Counted from the first letter of the stretch, positions 1 to 6,613 are shown. The stretch is 8,257 nt of DNA from Bacteroidales bacterium (GCA_029934165.1 JAOZMU010000130.1:1-8257); one strand, 5' to 3'. Made by a program: numbers and translations. The notes: generated from the sequence alone by a model not told the origin.

Positions 1-804
1 GAACTTTACGATTTATATCAAATAAATTCACAAATAAGACTTGCATTTAGTATAAAACGTAATTTGGAAACTGAAACAGAAGTAGTTAATAAAAATGCTG
101 ATTTGCTTATTGTGGATAAATTAAGTTCGGTAGAAAAAAACGAAAAATTATTTCCGAGTGAAAAGGACACAAAGAAAATTTTAGATTTTGACAAAAGAAA
201 CACTTCTGTTGAAATTTACATAGATGATGTTAGGAAGCTATATGACATTCAGGTTGAAAGTGTTAAAGGAACACCATTTGAAGATATGATGATTGATTTT
301 GATGATTTTAAGCAACCTTATGAACATTCTTCTGCCGTAAAAAGTAAAAATAAAACTTTTCATTATTTGCCATACGACTTCAAACAAAGTGCTTTTGAAA
401 AAGAAATTTTACAAAAAACTCTAAACCTTGAAGACTTTAAAAACAAAGACTTAGAAATTTATTACAACGGCGAACGGGGTTTAACAGAGTTTGTAATAAA
501 TTGTTATGCAAAGGAAAATAAATATTGGAAAAATATAGGCAAATACACTACTGATTTTCTTGTAATTAAGAGAAAAGACAAAGAAATACACAAAGCCATT
601 ATAATTGAAACAAAAGGAAAGGGATTTGAAAACGACCCTGTTTTTCAGGCTAAACGAAAATTTGTTGAAACCGAGTTTTTAGAGCAAAACAAAGAAAAAT
701 TTGGTTACAATAAATTTGATTTTCTTTATCTTGTTGATAGCGATGATATGCCAACAAATTTAAGTAAATTGAGTAGTAAAATTAATTTATTCTTTAACCA
801 ATAG
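1..804 (+). CDS. res: Type III restriction subunit (Res), C-terminal fragment
   Basis: The frame is open from base 1, so this is the last 267 codons of a gene that begins upstream; the TTG at 64 is just an internal Leu codon. The only domain visible is a C-terminal PD-(D/E)XK-type nuclease: a TTDFLVI segment (Asp codon 553-555), then 18 residues later an IIIETKG segment (Glu 607-609, Lys 613-615), the layout expected at the end of type III Res subunits after the helicase part. By family knowledge Res is an ATP-dependent translocase that cuts DNA in complex with Mod. The helicase motifs lie outside the window. The mod gene about 850 bp downstream in the same direction supports the call, although type III operons usually run mod then res. 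It could instead be another DEAD/DEAH helicase-nuclease of the same superfamily. The stop at 802-804 is 5 bp before the dinD-like ATG, which suggests one transcript. Confidence 0.8.
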   Translation, partial: ELYDLYQINSQIRLAFSIKRNLETETEVVNKNADLLIVDKLSSVEKNEKLFPSEKDTKKILDFDKRNTSVEIYIDDVRKLYDIQVESVKGTPFEDMMIDFDDFKQPYEHSSAVKSKNKTFHYLPYDFKQSAFEKEILQKTLNLEDFKNKDLEIYYNGERGLTEFVINCYAKENKYWKNIGKYTTDFLVIKRKDKEIHKAIIIETKGKGFENDPVFQAKRKFVETEFLEQNKEKFGYNKFDFLYLVDSDDMPTNLSKLSSKINLFFNQ

Positions 805-809
805 AAATT

Positions 810-1658
810 ATGGAAACAGAGGTAATACAATCATTAACAAATAGTTTTGAAGAGCATTCGTACACTACTAAAGAAGGTATAGAATTTTGGTTTGCTCGCG
901 ATTTACAACATCTTTTAGGGTACTCTAAATGGGAAAATTTCATTAAAGTTATAACAAAGGCAAAAATCGCCTGCGAAGTCAGTGGAAATGAGGTATCTAA
1001 TCATTTTCCTGACGTCAGGAAAACGATAGATATGCCAAAGGGAGCAAAAAGGGAAATTAACGACTTAATGCTCACTCGTTATGCGTGTTATCTAATAACT
1101 CAAAACGGAGACCCAAGAAAAGAAACTATTGCTTTTGCACAAACATATTTTGCTGTTCAGACGCGCAAATTTGAACTTATTGAAAAACGTTTAAAAGACC
1201 AAGAACGACTACAAGCACGTAAGAAACTAAGCTATTCGGAAAAAGAACTCTCAGAACTTATTTATGAACAAACAGGAAACGACCGTAATTTTGGCATTAT
1301 CAGAAGCAAAGGAGACCAAGCGTTGTTTGGCGGACTGACTACTAAACAAATGAAATCAAAACTCGGAATGCCATTAAACAGACCACTTGCCGATTTTTTA
1401 CCTACAATTACCATAAAAGCAAAAGATTTTGCTACCGAAATTACAGTTTTCAATACAAAAGATAAGAAATTAAATACTGAAAATAAAATTTCTAACGAAC
1501 ATATTACAAACAATAAATCGGTTAGAAAAATATTATTAGAAAGAGGAATAGAACCCGAAAATTTACCTGCCGAAGAAGACCTTAAAAAATTAGAAAGAAG
1601 AGTTGTTTCAGAAGAAAAAAAGTTAAGTAAAAAACCAAAATCTTTAAAAAAGAAATAA
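810..1658 (+). CDS. dinD: DinD-like DNA-damage-inducible protein D
   Basis: A 282-residue protein, close to the E. coli DinD length (about 274). It aligns by eye along its whole length: an N-terminal BRO-N-like part (residues about 20-115) with EFWFARDLQHLLGYSKWENF, then LTRYACYLITQNGDP and FAQTYFAVQTRK, a charged probable coiled coil (about 115-155), a central GDQALFGGLTTKQMK segment, and a C-terminal RGIEPENLPAEEDLKKLERRV segment matching the end of DinD. The last 20 residues are Lys-rich. E. coli DinD is an SOS-induced cytoplasmic protein reported to inhibit RecA filament activities; whether this homologue does so is unknown. The ATG lies 5 bp after the res stop and the stop 1 bp before the mod ATG, so it appears to be an integral part of the restriction-modification operon rather than a separate SOS gene. 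I see no LexA-box-like site immediately upstream. The leader is A-rich without a Shine-Dalgarno sequence. Confidence 0.9.
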   Translation: METEVIQSLTNSFEEHSYTTKEGIEFWFARDLQHLLGYSKWENFIKVITKAKIACEVSGNEVSNHFPDVRKTIDMPKGAKREINDLMLTRYACYLITQNGDPRKETIAFAQTYFAVQTRKFELIEKRLKDQERLQARKKLSYSEKELSELIYEQTGNDRNFGIIRSKGDQALFGGLTTKQMKSKLGMPLNRPLADFLPTITIKAKDFATEITVFNTKDKKLNTENKISNEHITNNKSVRKILLERGIEPENLPAEEDLKKLERRVVSEEKKLSKKPKSLKKK

Positions 1659-1659
1659 A

Positions 1660-3534
1660 ATGCCAATAAAATATATACCATACATACCAAATACAGTTGA
1701 AGGACAAGCAGTTCTTGATAATTTTAGCAGAACTCGCCGTGTATTGCGTTACCGTGATAACGATAAAGTTTACGACCGCATAAAACGTGGAATGCCATAT
1801 TATGAAGTGGAGCAAACCGAACAAATAGGCACAAACAGCGAAAACCTTGTAATTCGTGGCGAGTGCATAAGCGCCTGTGCTTACCTGAAAGAACAAAATA
1901 TAAAAGTTGATTTAGTTTACATAGACCCACCATTTGCAAGCGGTGCCGACTATGCAAAAAAAGTGCATATACGCCGAAACCCAAAACTTGCCGAAAAAAT
2001 AGCAAATGCCGAGCAACAAATGGACAACAGCGAACTACAATCTTTTGACGAAAAAATGTATGGAGATATATGGAAAAAAGAAGATTATCTAAACTGGATG
2101 TTTGAGAACTTGCAAGCAATAAAAAACATAATGAGCGATACCGCAAGTATTTATGTGCATTTAGATACGAAAATAGGACATTATGTGAAAATTTTAATGG
2201 ATGAAGTTTTTGGGGAAGATAATTTTATTAATGAAATTATATGGCATTATGACGATAAGTTTGCTACGGGTGGTAAGTCCATGGATAAAAATCATGATGT
2301 AATTTTTATGTATTCTATATCAGAAAAATATATTTTTAATCCAATTATTGTTAAAAAAGATAAAATAACAACAAGAGCTTTACGGAAAAAAGTAGATGGT
2401 AAAACTGTAAATGTTTTAGATGATAATGGAAATAAAATATATGTTAAATATTCAGAAAAAAAGGAAGATGATGTATGGTCGTTAGGCAGAACAATTTCAA
2501 AAAATGAATATAAAAATTACGCCACCCAAAAACCCGAAAAATTATTACAACGCATCATCAAAGCCTCATCAAACGAAGGCATGACAATAGCCGATTTTTT
2601 TGGTGGTAGCGGTGTTATAGCAAAAGTAGCAAGCGATTTAGGCAGAAAATTTATACATACCGATATTGGAGTAAACAGCATACAAACCGTAAGAGACCGC
2701 CTAATTTCTGCAAAAGCAGAGTTTAAAATAATGGAAATAAAAGACGGTGTAAACCTGTTTCGTAACCCTGTGCAAACAATGGATAAATTGGCAAAACTTA
2801 TACCTAGCTTACAACAAAAAGTAGAAGGCATAAATAAATTTTGGTTTGGTGCAATTATCGATACAAAAAACGGAACAATACCTGTTTATGTCCCTAACTT
2901 AATTGACAGTAAAGAGAAAATTTTAGACATTCCACTTATCAATAAAATAGTAAATCAAGAACTTCAAAACTTAGAAATTGAAGTAAAAAAAGTAATAGTT
3001 TATTATATTGACATTGCAGATTACAAAGAAATCCAACAATTTATAAAAGACAACAACGCCACACAAATAAAAGTAGAATTACTCGACCTAAAAAATTTCC
3101 TACACGATGTAGTTGTGGAAGACATTGTTAATTACGAATTACAAATTACAAATGAAGAATTAGAGAACGGTGAAAAAATTATCAATTATCAATTATCAAT
3201 TATCAATTTTATAAGCGACCGTTTAAAACAGAAAATTGGAGAATTTAATGAAAAAGGAAATTTACAATCTATACAAAAAGGTAAAAAATTCAACCCAATA
3301 ACCATAAGCGAAGAAGGTTTAGAGTTAATAGAAATGATAAGTCTTGATTGCACCAACGAAAAAGGCGTTTGGCAAAGCGACCAAGAAATAAAAATTGACA
3401 AATTAGGATATACCACAAAAAGCGGCACAAAAACAAAAGACTTTTGGGACGGAACAATTGAAAGCGAGAAAAAACCTTTACGCTTGAAAATCAGGAATAT
3501 ATCTGGCGATGAAACAATAATAAAAATAAAATAA
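1660..3534 (+). CDS. mod: Type III DNA methyltransferase (Mod), beta class
   Basis: A 624-residue S-adenosylmethionine-dependent DNA methyltransferase, probably N6-adenine. The beta-class order is clear: catalytic motif IV DPPF at residues 89-92 comes first, followed by the DYLNWMFENLQ and VFGEDNFINEIIW segments typical of type III Mod, then QKPEKLLQRII (about 290-300) and the AdoMet motif I ADFFGGSG at 311-318 with a following HTDIG. The part between (about 195-285) should be the target-recognition domain that sets the DNA site. It is strikingly cytosine-poor at DNA level compared with its flanks, which suggests exchange. Residues about 491-517 are encoded by a 7-bp-period repeat. Length fits type III Mod (about 600-650). 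It begins 1 bp after the dinD-like gene and should pair with the upstream Res. An orphan or other beta-class enzyme is possible, but the context favours type III. The target sequence cannot be read from the protein. Confidence 0.9.
   Translation: MPIKYIPYIPNTVEGQAVLDNFSRTRRVLRYRDNDKVYDRIKRGMPYYEVEQTEQIGTNSENLVIRGECISACAYLKEQNIKVDLVYIDPPFASGADYAKKVHIRRNPKLAEKIANAEQQMDNSELQSFDEKMYGDIWKKEDYLNWMFENLQAIKNIMSDTASIYVHLDTKIGHYVKILMDEVFGEDNFINEIIWHYDDKFATGGKSMDKNHDVIFMYSISEKYIFNPIIVKKDKITTRALRKKVDGKTVNVLDDNGNKIYVKYSEKKEDDVWSLGRTISKNEYKNYATQKPEKLLQRIIKASSNEGMTIADFFGGSGVIAKVASDLGRKFIHTDIGVNSIQTVRDRLISAKAEFKIMEIKDGVNLFRNPVQTMDKLAKLIPSLQQKVEGINKFWFGAIIDTKNGTIPVYVPNLIDSKEKILDIPLINKIVNQELQNLEIEVKKVIVYYIDIADYKEIQQFIKDNNATQIKVELLDLKNFLHDVVVEDIVNYELQITNEELENGEKIINYQLSIINFISDRLKQKIGEFNEKGNLQSIQKGKKFNPITISEEGLELIEMISLDCTNEKGVWQSDQEIKIDKLGYTTKSGTKTKDFWDGTIESEKKPLRLKIRNISGDETIIKIK
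3131..3208 (+). repeat. 7-bp tandem repeat inside mod (4 perfect units plus degenerate units)
   Basis: Four perfect head-to-tail copies of ATCAATT fill 3181-3208, and the AATT at 3177-3180 extends the perfect 7-bp period to 32 bases. Just upstream (3131-3165) are five degenerate units: ATTACGA, ATTACAA, ATTACAA, ATGAAGA, ATTAGAG. Because 7 is not a multiple of 3, each frame cycles through the same seven codons (I N Y Q L S I), so the perfect array has no stop in any forward frame, whereas the reverse strand contains TGA and TAA. A one-unit loss would place a TAA at 3212-3214 in frame; a one-unit gain would bring the TAA at 3246-3248 into frame. Confidence 0.9.
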
Positions 3535-3574
3535 GCATATATGATTTGTTCATAAAAATAAATTCACCTTAGAG

Positions 3575-3605
3575 ATTAGTAATGGAAAATTAATAATTAA
3601 TAATT
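3575..3605. repeat. Second heptamer-period AT repeat, intergenic
   Basis: Just downstream of mod the sequence again runs in 7-bp steps: ATTAGTA, ATGGAAA, ATTAATA, ATTAATA, ATT. The unit order resembles the degenerate part of the repeat inside mod (ATTACAA, ATGAAGA, ATTAGAG), so both look like members of one repeat family. Unlike the copy inside mod, these units contain TAA, consistent with a non-coding position. Confidence 0.75.
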
Positions 3606-3746
3606 TTGTTTACGCCTGATTTAGTTTTAGTTAGGAATTTTAATGGCTTACTTTATTAAATTCATTTTACTTACCTTGTAAAAAACGAAGACGTATCATA
3701 TAAAAACTATCGAAGACTGCGCCAATCTCTGCCACAAAACAGCTTC

Positions 3747-3771
3747 GTAGTCAGCGAATTGTGCAGACTAC
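3747..3771. promoter_or_regulatory. Inverted repeat upstream of PEP mutase gene (possible hairpin or operator)
   Basis: GTAGTC (3747-3752) and GACTAC (3766-3771) are perfect inverted arms. After one A/A mismatch two further GC pairs extend the stem, leaving a 7-base loop. It ends about 43 bp before the chosen ATG at 3815. It could be an mRNA leader hairpin, a protein-binding site, or part of a dispersed repeat. No T-tract follows, so it is not a terminator. Confidence 0.35.
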
Positions 3772-3814
3772 ATTCAATTTCAAACACATAGCACTATGCT
3801 TAAAACTCAAAATA

Positions 3815-5410
3815 ATGAAAAAGACAACACAACTCAGAAATATGATAAACTCAAGCGAACTTGAATTTATTATGGAAGCTCACAACGGGCTGACTGCCAA
3901 AATAGTCGAAGAAGCTGGTTTCAAGGGCATTTGGGGGAGCGGTCTGTCGCTTTCGGCAGCTCTTGGTGTGCGCGACAACAACGAAGCATCGTGGACACAA
4001 GTTCTTGATGTACTGGAATTTATGAGCGATGCCACAACAATTCCGATACTTCTGGACGGCGATACTGGTTACGGAAACTTTAATAATATGCGTCGTTTGG
4101 TTCGCAAATTAGAGCAACGCAACATTGGCGGGGTTTGTATTGAAGATAAGCTATTTCCGAAAACAAATTCATTCATCGGTGGCGAGGCGCAACCACTTGC
4201 CGACATGGACGAATTTTGTGGTAAAATCAAAGCGGCAAAGGACACACAAATAGACAACGATTTTGTAGTAGTTGCGCGTATTGAGGCATTTATAGCCGGC
4301 TGGGGATTAAACGAAGCTCTTCGTCGTGCAGAGGCATATCGTTTGGCTGGTGCAGATGCGATTTTAGTTCATAGTAAAAAGAGCAATGCGTCAGATATTG
4401 AGGCGTTTATGAAGGAGTGGAACAATCGCCATCCAATCGTCATTGTGCCAACAAAATATTACTCAACGCCAACAAATCGTTTTCGCGAAATTGGAATAAA
4501 TATGGCAATTTGGGCAAACCACAACGTTAGGGCATCAATAAATGCTGTGCAAAACACTTGTAAACAAATCTTTACTGACGAGTCTTTGATTAATGTCGAA
4601 GATAAAATTGTAAGCGTTGGCGAAATTTTCCGTCTTCAAGGTGCCGACGAATTGAAAGAAGCCGAAAAAAAATACCTGCCAACATCTGGCAAACAGGTCA
4701 ATAGCATTATTCTTGCGGCAAGTCAAGGACACTTAGGCAATTTGACGAAAGACATTCCAAAAACACTACTTAAAGTTGATGGTAAAACCTTGTTAGACAC
4801 GCAGATAGAGAAGTTTAATAATGTAGGAATAAAAGATATTTCGGTGGTTCGTGGGTTTGCAAAAAATCAAATCAATGCAACGAATATAAAAACTATCGAC
4901 AACGATACTTTTAAAACAACAAAAGAACTCTATTCGCTAAATTTGGCGATGGAAAGCATTAAGGATAACACAGTTATAAGCTATGGCGACATTGTTTTTC
5001 GCAGTTATATTCTGAACGATTTGCTGAACGATAATAACGACATAACAATCATTGTAGATTCTGATTTTGAATGCGAAGAAGGACGCGAAAAAGATTTGGT
5101 TTTAGCATCAAAACCATACAGCAGACAGCTTTATACAGAGGGAGTTACGCTTGAAAATATATCTGTTGACTTAACAAAAGAACAAGCACATGGCGAGTTT
5201 GTCGGACTTTGGAAAGTAAACACAAATGGAGCAAAAATTGTTAAAGAAACACTTGCAGAACTTTCTAAATCTGAGGCATTTAACGAAATGACTTGCGGCG
5301 ATTTATTCAACAAAATATCAAGAAATCATCTAATAGCCATCAAATACATAAAAGGCTCGTGGATTGACATTGATACTTATGTAGATTTGCAAAAAGCAGG
5401 CGAAATGTAA
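3815..5410 (+). CDS. aepX: Phosphoenolpyruvate mutase fused to nucleotidyltransferase
   Basis: A 531-residue cytoplasmic fusion. Residues 1-290 are PEP mutase, which isomerises phosphoenolpyruvate to phosphonopyruvate and forms the C-P bond: MEAHNG (20-25), GIWGSGLS (38-45), D54, DGDTGYGN (81-88, D81 and D83 metal region), the diagnostic EDKLFPKTNS loop (110-119), R155 and H186. All sit at a constant offset of 4 from the mussel enzyme residues I remember (D58, D85, D87, E114, K120, N122, R159, H190). Residues about 295-531 are a sugar-phosphate-type nucleotidyltransferase: LAASQG (300-305), DIPKTLLKVDGK (313-324), SYGD (389-392), and WIDIDTYVDL near the end. By analogy with PntC it may make a CMP-phosphonate such as CMP-2-aminoethylphosphonate. 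I chose ATG 3815 because the family begins a few residues before LRNMINS; an in-frame GTG at 3761 would add 18 unconserved residues. Ppd follows 72 bp downstream. Confidence 0.93.
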   Translation: MKKTTQLRNMINSSELEFIMEAHNGLTAKIVEEAGFKGIWGSGLSLSAALGVRDNNEASWTQVLDVLEFMSDATTIPILLDGDTGYGNFNNMRRLVRKLEQRNIGGVCIEDKLFPKTNSFIGGEAQPLADMDEFCGKIKAAKDTQIDNDFVVVARIEAFIAGWGLNEALRRAEAYRLAGADAILVHSKKSNASDIEAFMKEWNNRHPIVIVPTKYYSTPTNRFREIGINMAIWANHNVRASINAVQNTCKQIFTDESLINVEDKIVSVGEIFRLQGADELKEAEKKYLPTSGKQVNSIILAASQGHLGNLTKDIPKTLLKVDGKTLLDTQIEKFNNVGIKDISVVRGFAKNQINATNIKTIDNDTFKTTKELYSLNLAMESIKDNTVISYGDIVFRSYILNDLLNDNNDITIIVDSDFECEEGREKDLVLASKPYSRQLYTEGVTLENISVDLTKEQAHGEFVGLWKVNTNGAKIVKETLAELSKSEAFNEMTCGDLFNKISRNHLIAIKYIKGSWIDIDTYVDLQKAGEM

Positions 5411-5426
5411 TACAAATAAATAAATG

Positions 5427-5465
5427 AAAACCAAGACATTGAAATATTTTAATGGCTTGGTTTTT
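5427..5465. terminator. Hairpin between PEP mutase and decarboxylase genes
   Basis: AAAACCAAG (5427-5435) pairs perfectly with CTTGGTTTT (5456-5464). Across one A/G mismatch the stem continues with CATT/AATG around a 10-base A/T loop, and outward G-T, T-A and A-T pairs can be added. The right arm ends in a five-T run. It could act as an intrinsic terminator in either direction, or as a partial terminator or mRNA processing and stability element inside the operon. The near-symmetry means direction cannot be decided. It lies 16 bp after the aepX stop and 17 bp before the next ATG. Confidence 0.6.
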
Positions 5466-5482
5466 ATCATAAAACAAGAAAT

Positions 5483-6613
5483 ATGTTAGATACTAAACAA
5501 TTCGGAAATAAATTAAAAGAATACGGTTTCAACTTTTTTACGGGTGTTCCATGCTCTTTTCTGAAACACATAATTAACTATGCTATAAACGATTGCAACT
5601 ACATTATGGCAGCAAACGAGGGCGATGCAGTTGCAACGGCTGCTGGCGTAGCTTTGGGCGGACAAAAAGCCGTTGTGTTGATGCAAAATTCTGGGTTAAC
5701 AAATGCAACATCGCCGCTAACATCTCTTACAAATACTTTTGGGTTACCAGTTTTAGGTTTTGTAAGTTTGCGTGGAGAACCCATACTTGGCGACGAGCCG
5801 CAGCACGAGCTTATGGGCGTGATAACCAAAGAAATGCTCGACACAATTCAAGTCGAATGGGAAATATTATCGGCAGAGCCAGACATAGCTTTTAAGCAAA
5901 TAGAAAAAGCAAACGAGAAAATTCTTGCCAGAAAATCATTCTTTTTTGTGGTTCGTAAAAACACTTTTTCCTATGTAAAACTTGAAAATCAGAAATTATT
6001 AGAACGAAAAAATATTACAAAAAAAACAAAAAACAAAAACGATGAGAAGCCTAACAGAATTGCAGCTTTGGAAATAATAAATAAACAAAAAGACAAAAAC
6101 ACAGCTGTGCTTGCGACAACAGGAAAAACAGGACGCGAACTTTATGAAACCGAAGACGCACCAAATAACCTGTATATGGTTGGTTCATTGGGGTGTATAA
6201 GCCCATTGGCACTTGGGTTGGCAATCGCACGACCAGATAAAAAAGTCATTGCAATTGATGGCGATGCTTCGGCTTTGATGCGCTTAGGTAGTTTAGCGAC
6301 AAATGCCTACTATCAACCCTCGAATATGCTACACGTTTTATTGGATAACAATACGCACGACTCAACAGGCGGACAAGCGACAATTTCGCACATTGTCGAT
6401 TTTGTCGATGCAACAGCAGCAATGGCGTATCCGTCTGTAATTCACGCACATAACACCAAGGAATTTGAAGAAGAAATCGCAGTATGGAAAAAAAAACCAA
6501 AACTTACTCTAATTTATTTACGCATTGCAAAAGGTTCTAAAAATCCGCTCGGACGACCAAAAATTAAACCAATAGATGTTACAACGCGATTACAAAATTT
6601 CCTTGCAGAATAA
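5483..6613 (+). CDS. aepY: Phosphonopyruvate decarboxylase (thiamine diphosphate enzyme)
   Basis: A 376-residue enzyme, the normal Ppd length. It decarboxylates phosphonopyruvate to phosphonoacetaldehyde, the irreversible step that pulls the unfavourable mutase reaction forward. The N-terminal pyrimidine-binding domain (about 1-165) contains GVPCSFLK (21-28), the ThDP-activating Glu in AANEGDAVATAAG (E46), QNSGLTN (68-74) and GDEPQHELMG (103-112). A Lys-rich low-complexity linker (about 175-192) joins the pyrophosphate-binding domain, with GSLGCISPLALGLA (234-247) and the metal/ThDP motif GDASALMRLG (260-269) ending at LLDNN (286-290), followed by HDSTGGQ. The aepX gene directly upstream makes its substrate, which excludes other ThDP decarboxylases such as sulfopyruvate decarboxylase. 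Coding poly-A runs (A8 at 6019-6026, A9 at 6488-6496) are present. The expected third enzyme, the 2-aminoethylphosphonate transaminase, does not follow. Confidence 0.93.
   Translation: MLDTKQFGNKLKEYGFNFFTGVPCSFLKHIINYAINDCNYIMAANEGDAVATAAGVALGGQKAVVLMQNSGLTNATSPLTSLTNTFGLPVLGFVSLRGEPILGDEPQHELMGVITKEMLDTIQVEWEILSAEPDIAFKQIEKANEKILARKSFFFVVRKNTFSYVKLENQKLLERKNITKKTKNKNDEKPNRIAALEIINKQKDKNTAVLATTGKTGRELYETEDAPNNLYMVGSLGCISPLALGLAIARPDKKVIAIDGDASALMRLGSLATNAYYQPSNMLHVLLDNNTHDSTGGQATISHIVDFVDATAAMAYPSVIHAHNTKEFEEEIAVWKKKPKLTLIYLRIAKGSKNPLGRPKIKPIDVTTRLQNFLAE

Larger units (their letters stand above)
3535..3814. other. Intergenic boundary between the restriction and phosphonate blocks
   Basis: 280 bp without a convincing gene. 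The first 120 bp or so are very AT-rich (about 21% GC over 3541-3660 by hand count) and include the heptamer cluster. From about 3680 the composition changes: 3711-3770 is about 50% GC. The 7-mer CGAAGAC occurs at 3686-3692 and again at 3711-3717. A 43-codon stop-to-stop stretch (3660-3788) can be translated on the + strand but has no ATG near its beginning and I do not recognise it. No clear terminator for mod was found, and no confident promoter for the PEP mutase gene. The only -7-like box is TAATTTTG at 3601-3608, without a -33 partner and formed by the end of the heptamer repeat. Confidence 0.6.

Noticed and set aside
64..66. TTG as the start codon of the first gene
   Set aside because: The same frame is open back to base 1, and the remaining protein has only a C-terminal nuclease domain, so this is the tail of a larger gene.
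1262..1896. Minus-strand reading frames opposite dinD and mod, some with hydrophobic stretches
   Set aside because: They lie wholly or almost wholly antisense to well-supported genes, have no recognisable domain, and their Phe/Leu richness is the complement of Lys/Glu-rich coding sequence.
3131..3208. CRISPR-like array
   Set aside because: The unit is only 7 bp and has no spacers; it is a simple tandem repeat inside a coding frame.
3761..3763. GTG as the start of the PEP mutase gene
   Set aside because: It adds 18 residues with no family similarity and overlaps the inverted repeat; ATG 3815 places the conserved residues where the family has them.
3660..3788. Possible small gene before the PEP mutase
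   Set aside because: It is stop-free for 43 codons but has no start codon near its beginning, and I do not recognise the peptide; kept only as part of the GC-shifted block.
5593..5895. Plus-strand 100-codon frame inside the decarboxylase gene
   Set aside because: It is an out-of-frame shadow rich in Arg, Cys and Trp with no family similarity, within the conserved ThDP domain of the real gene.
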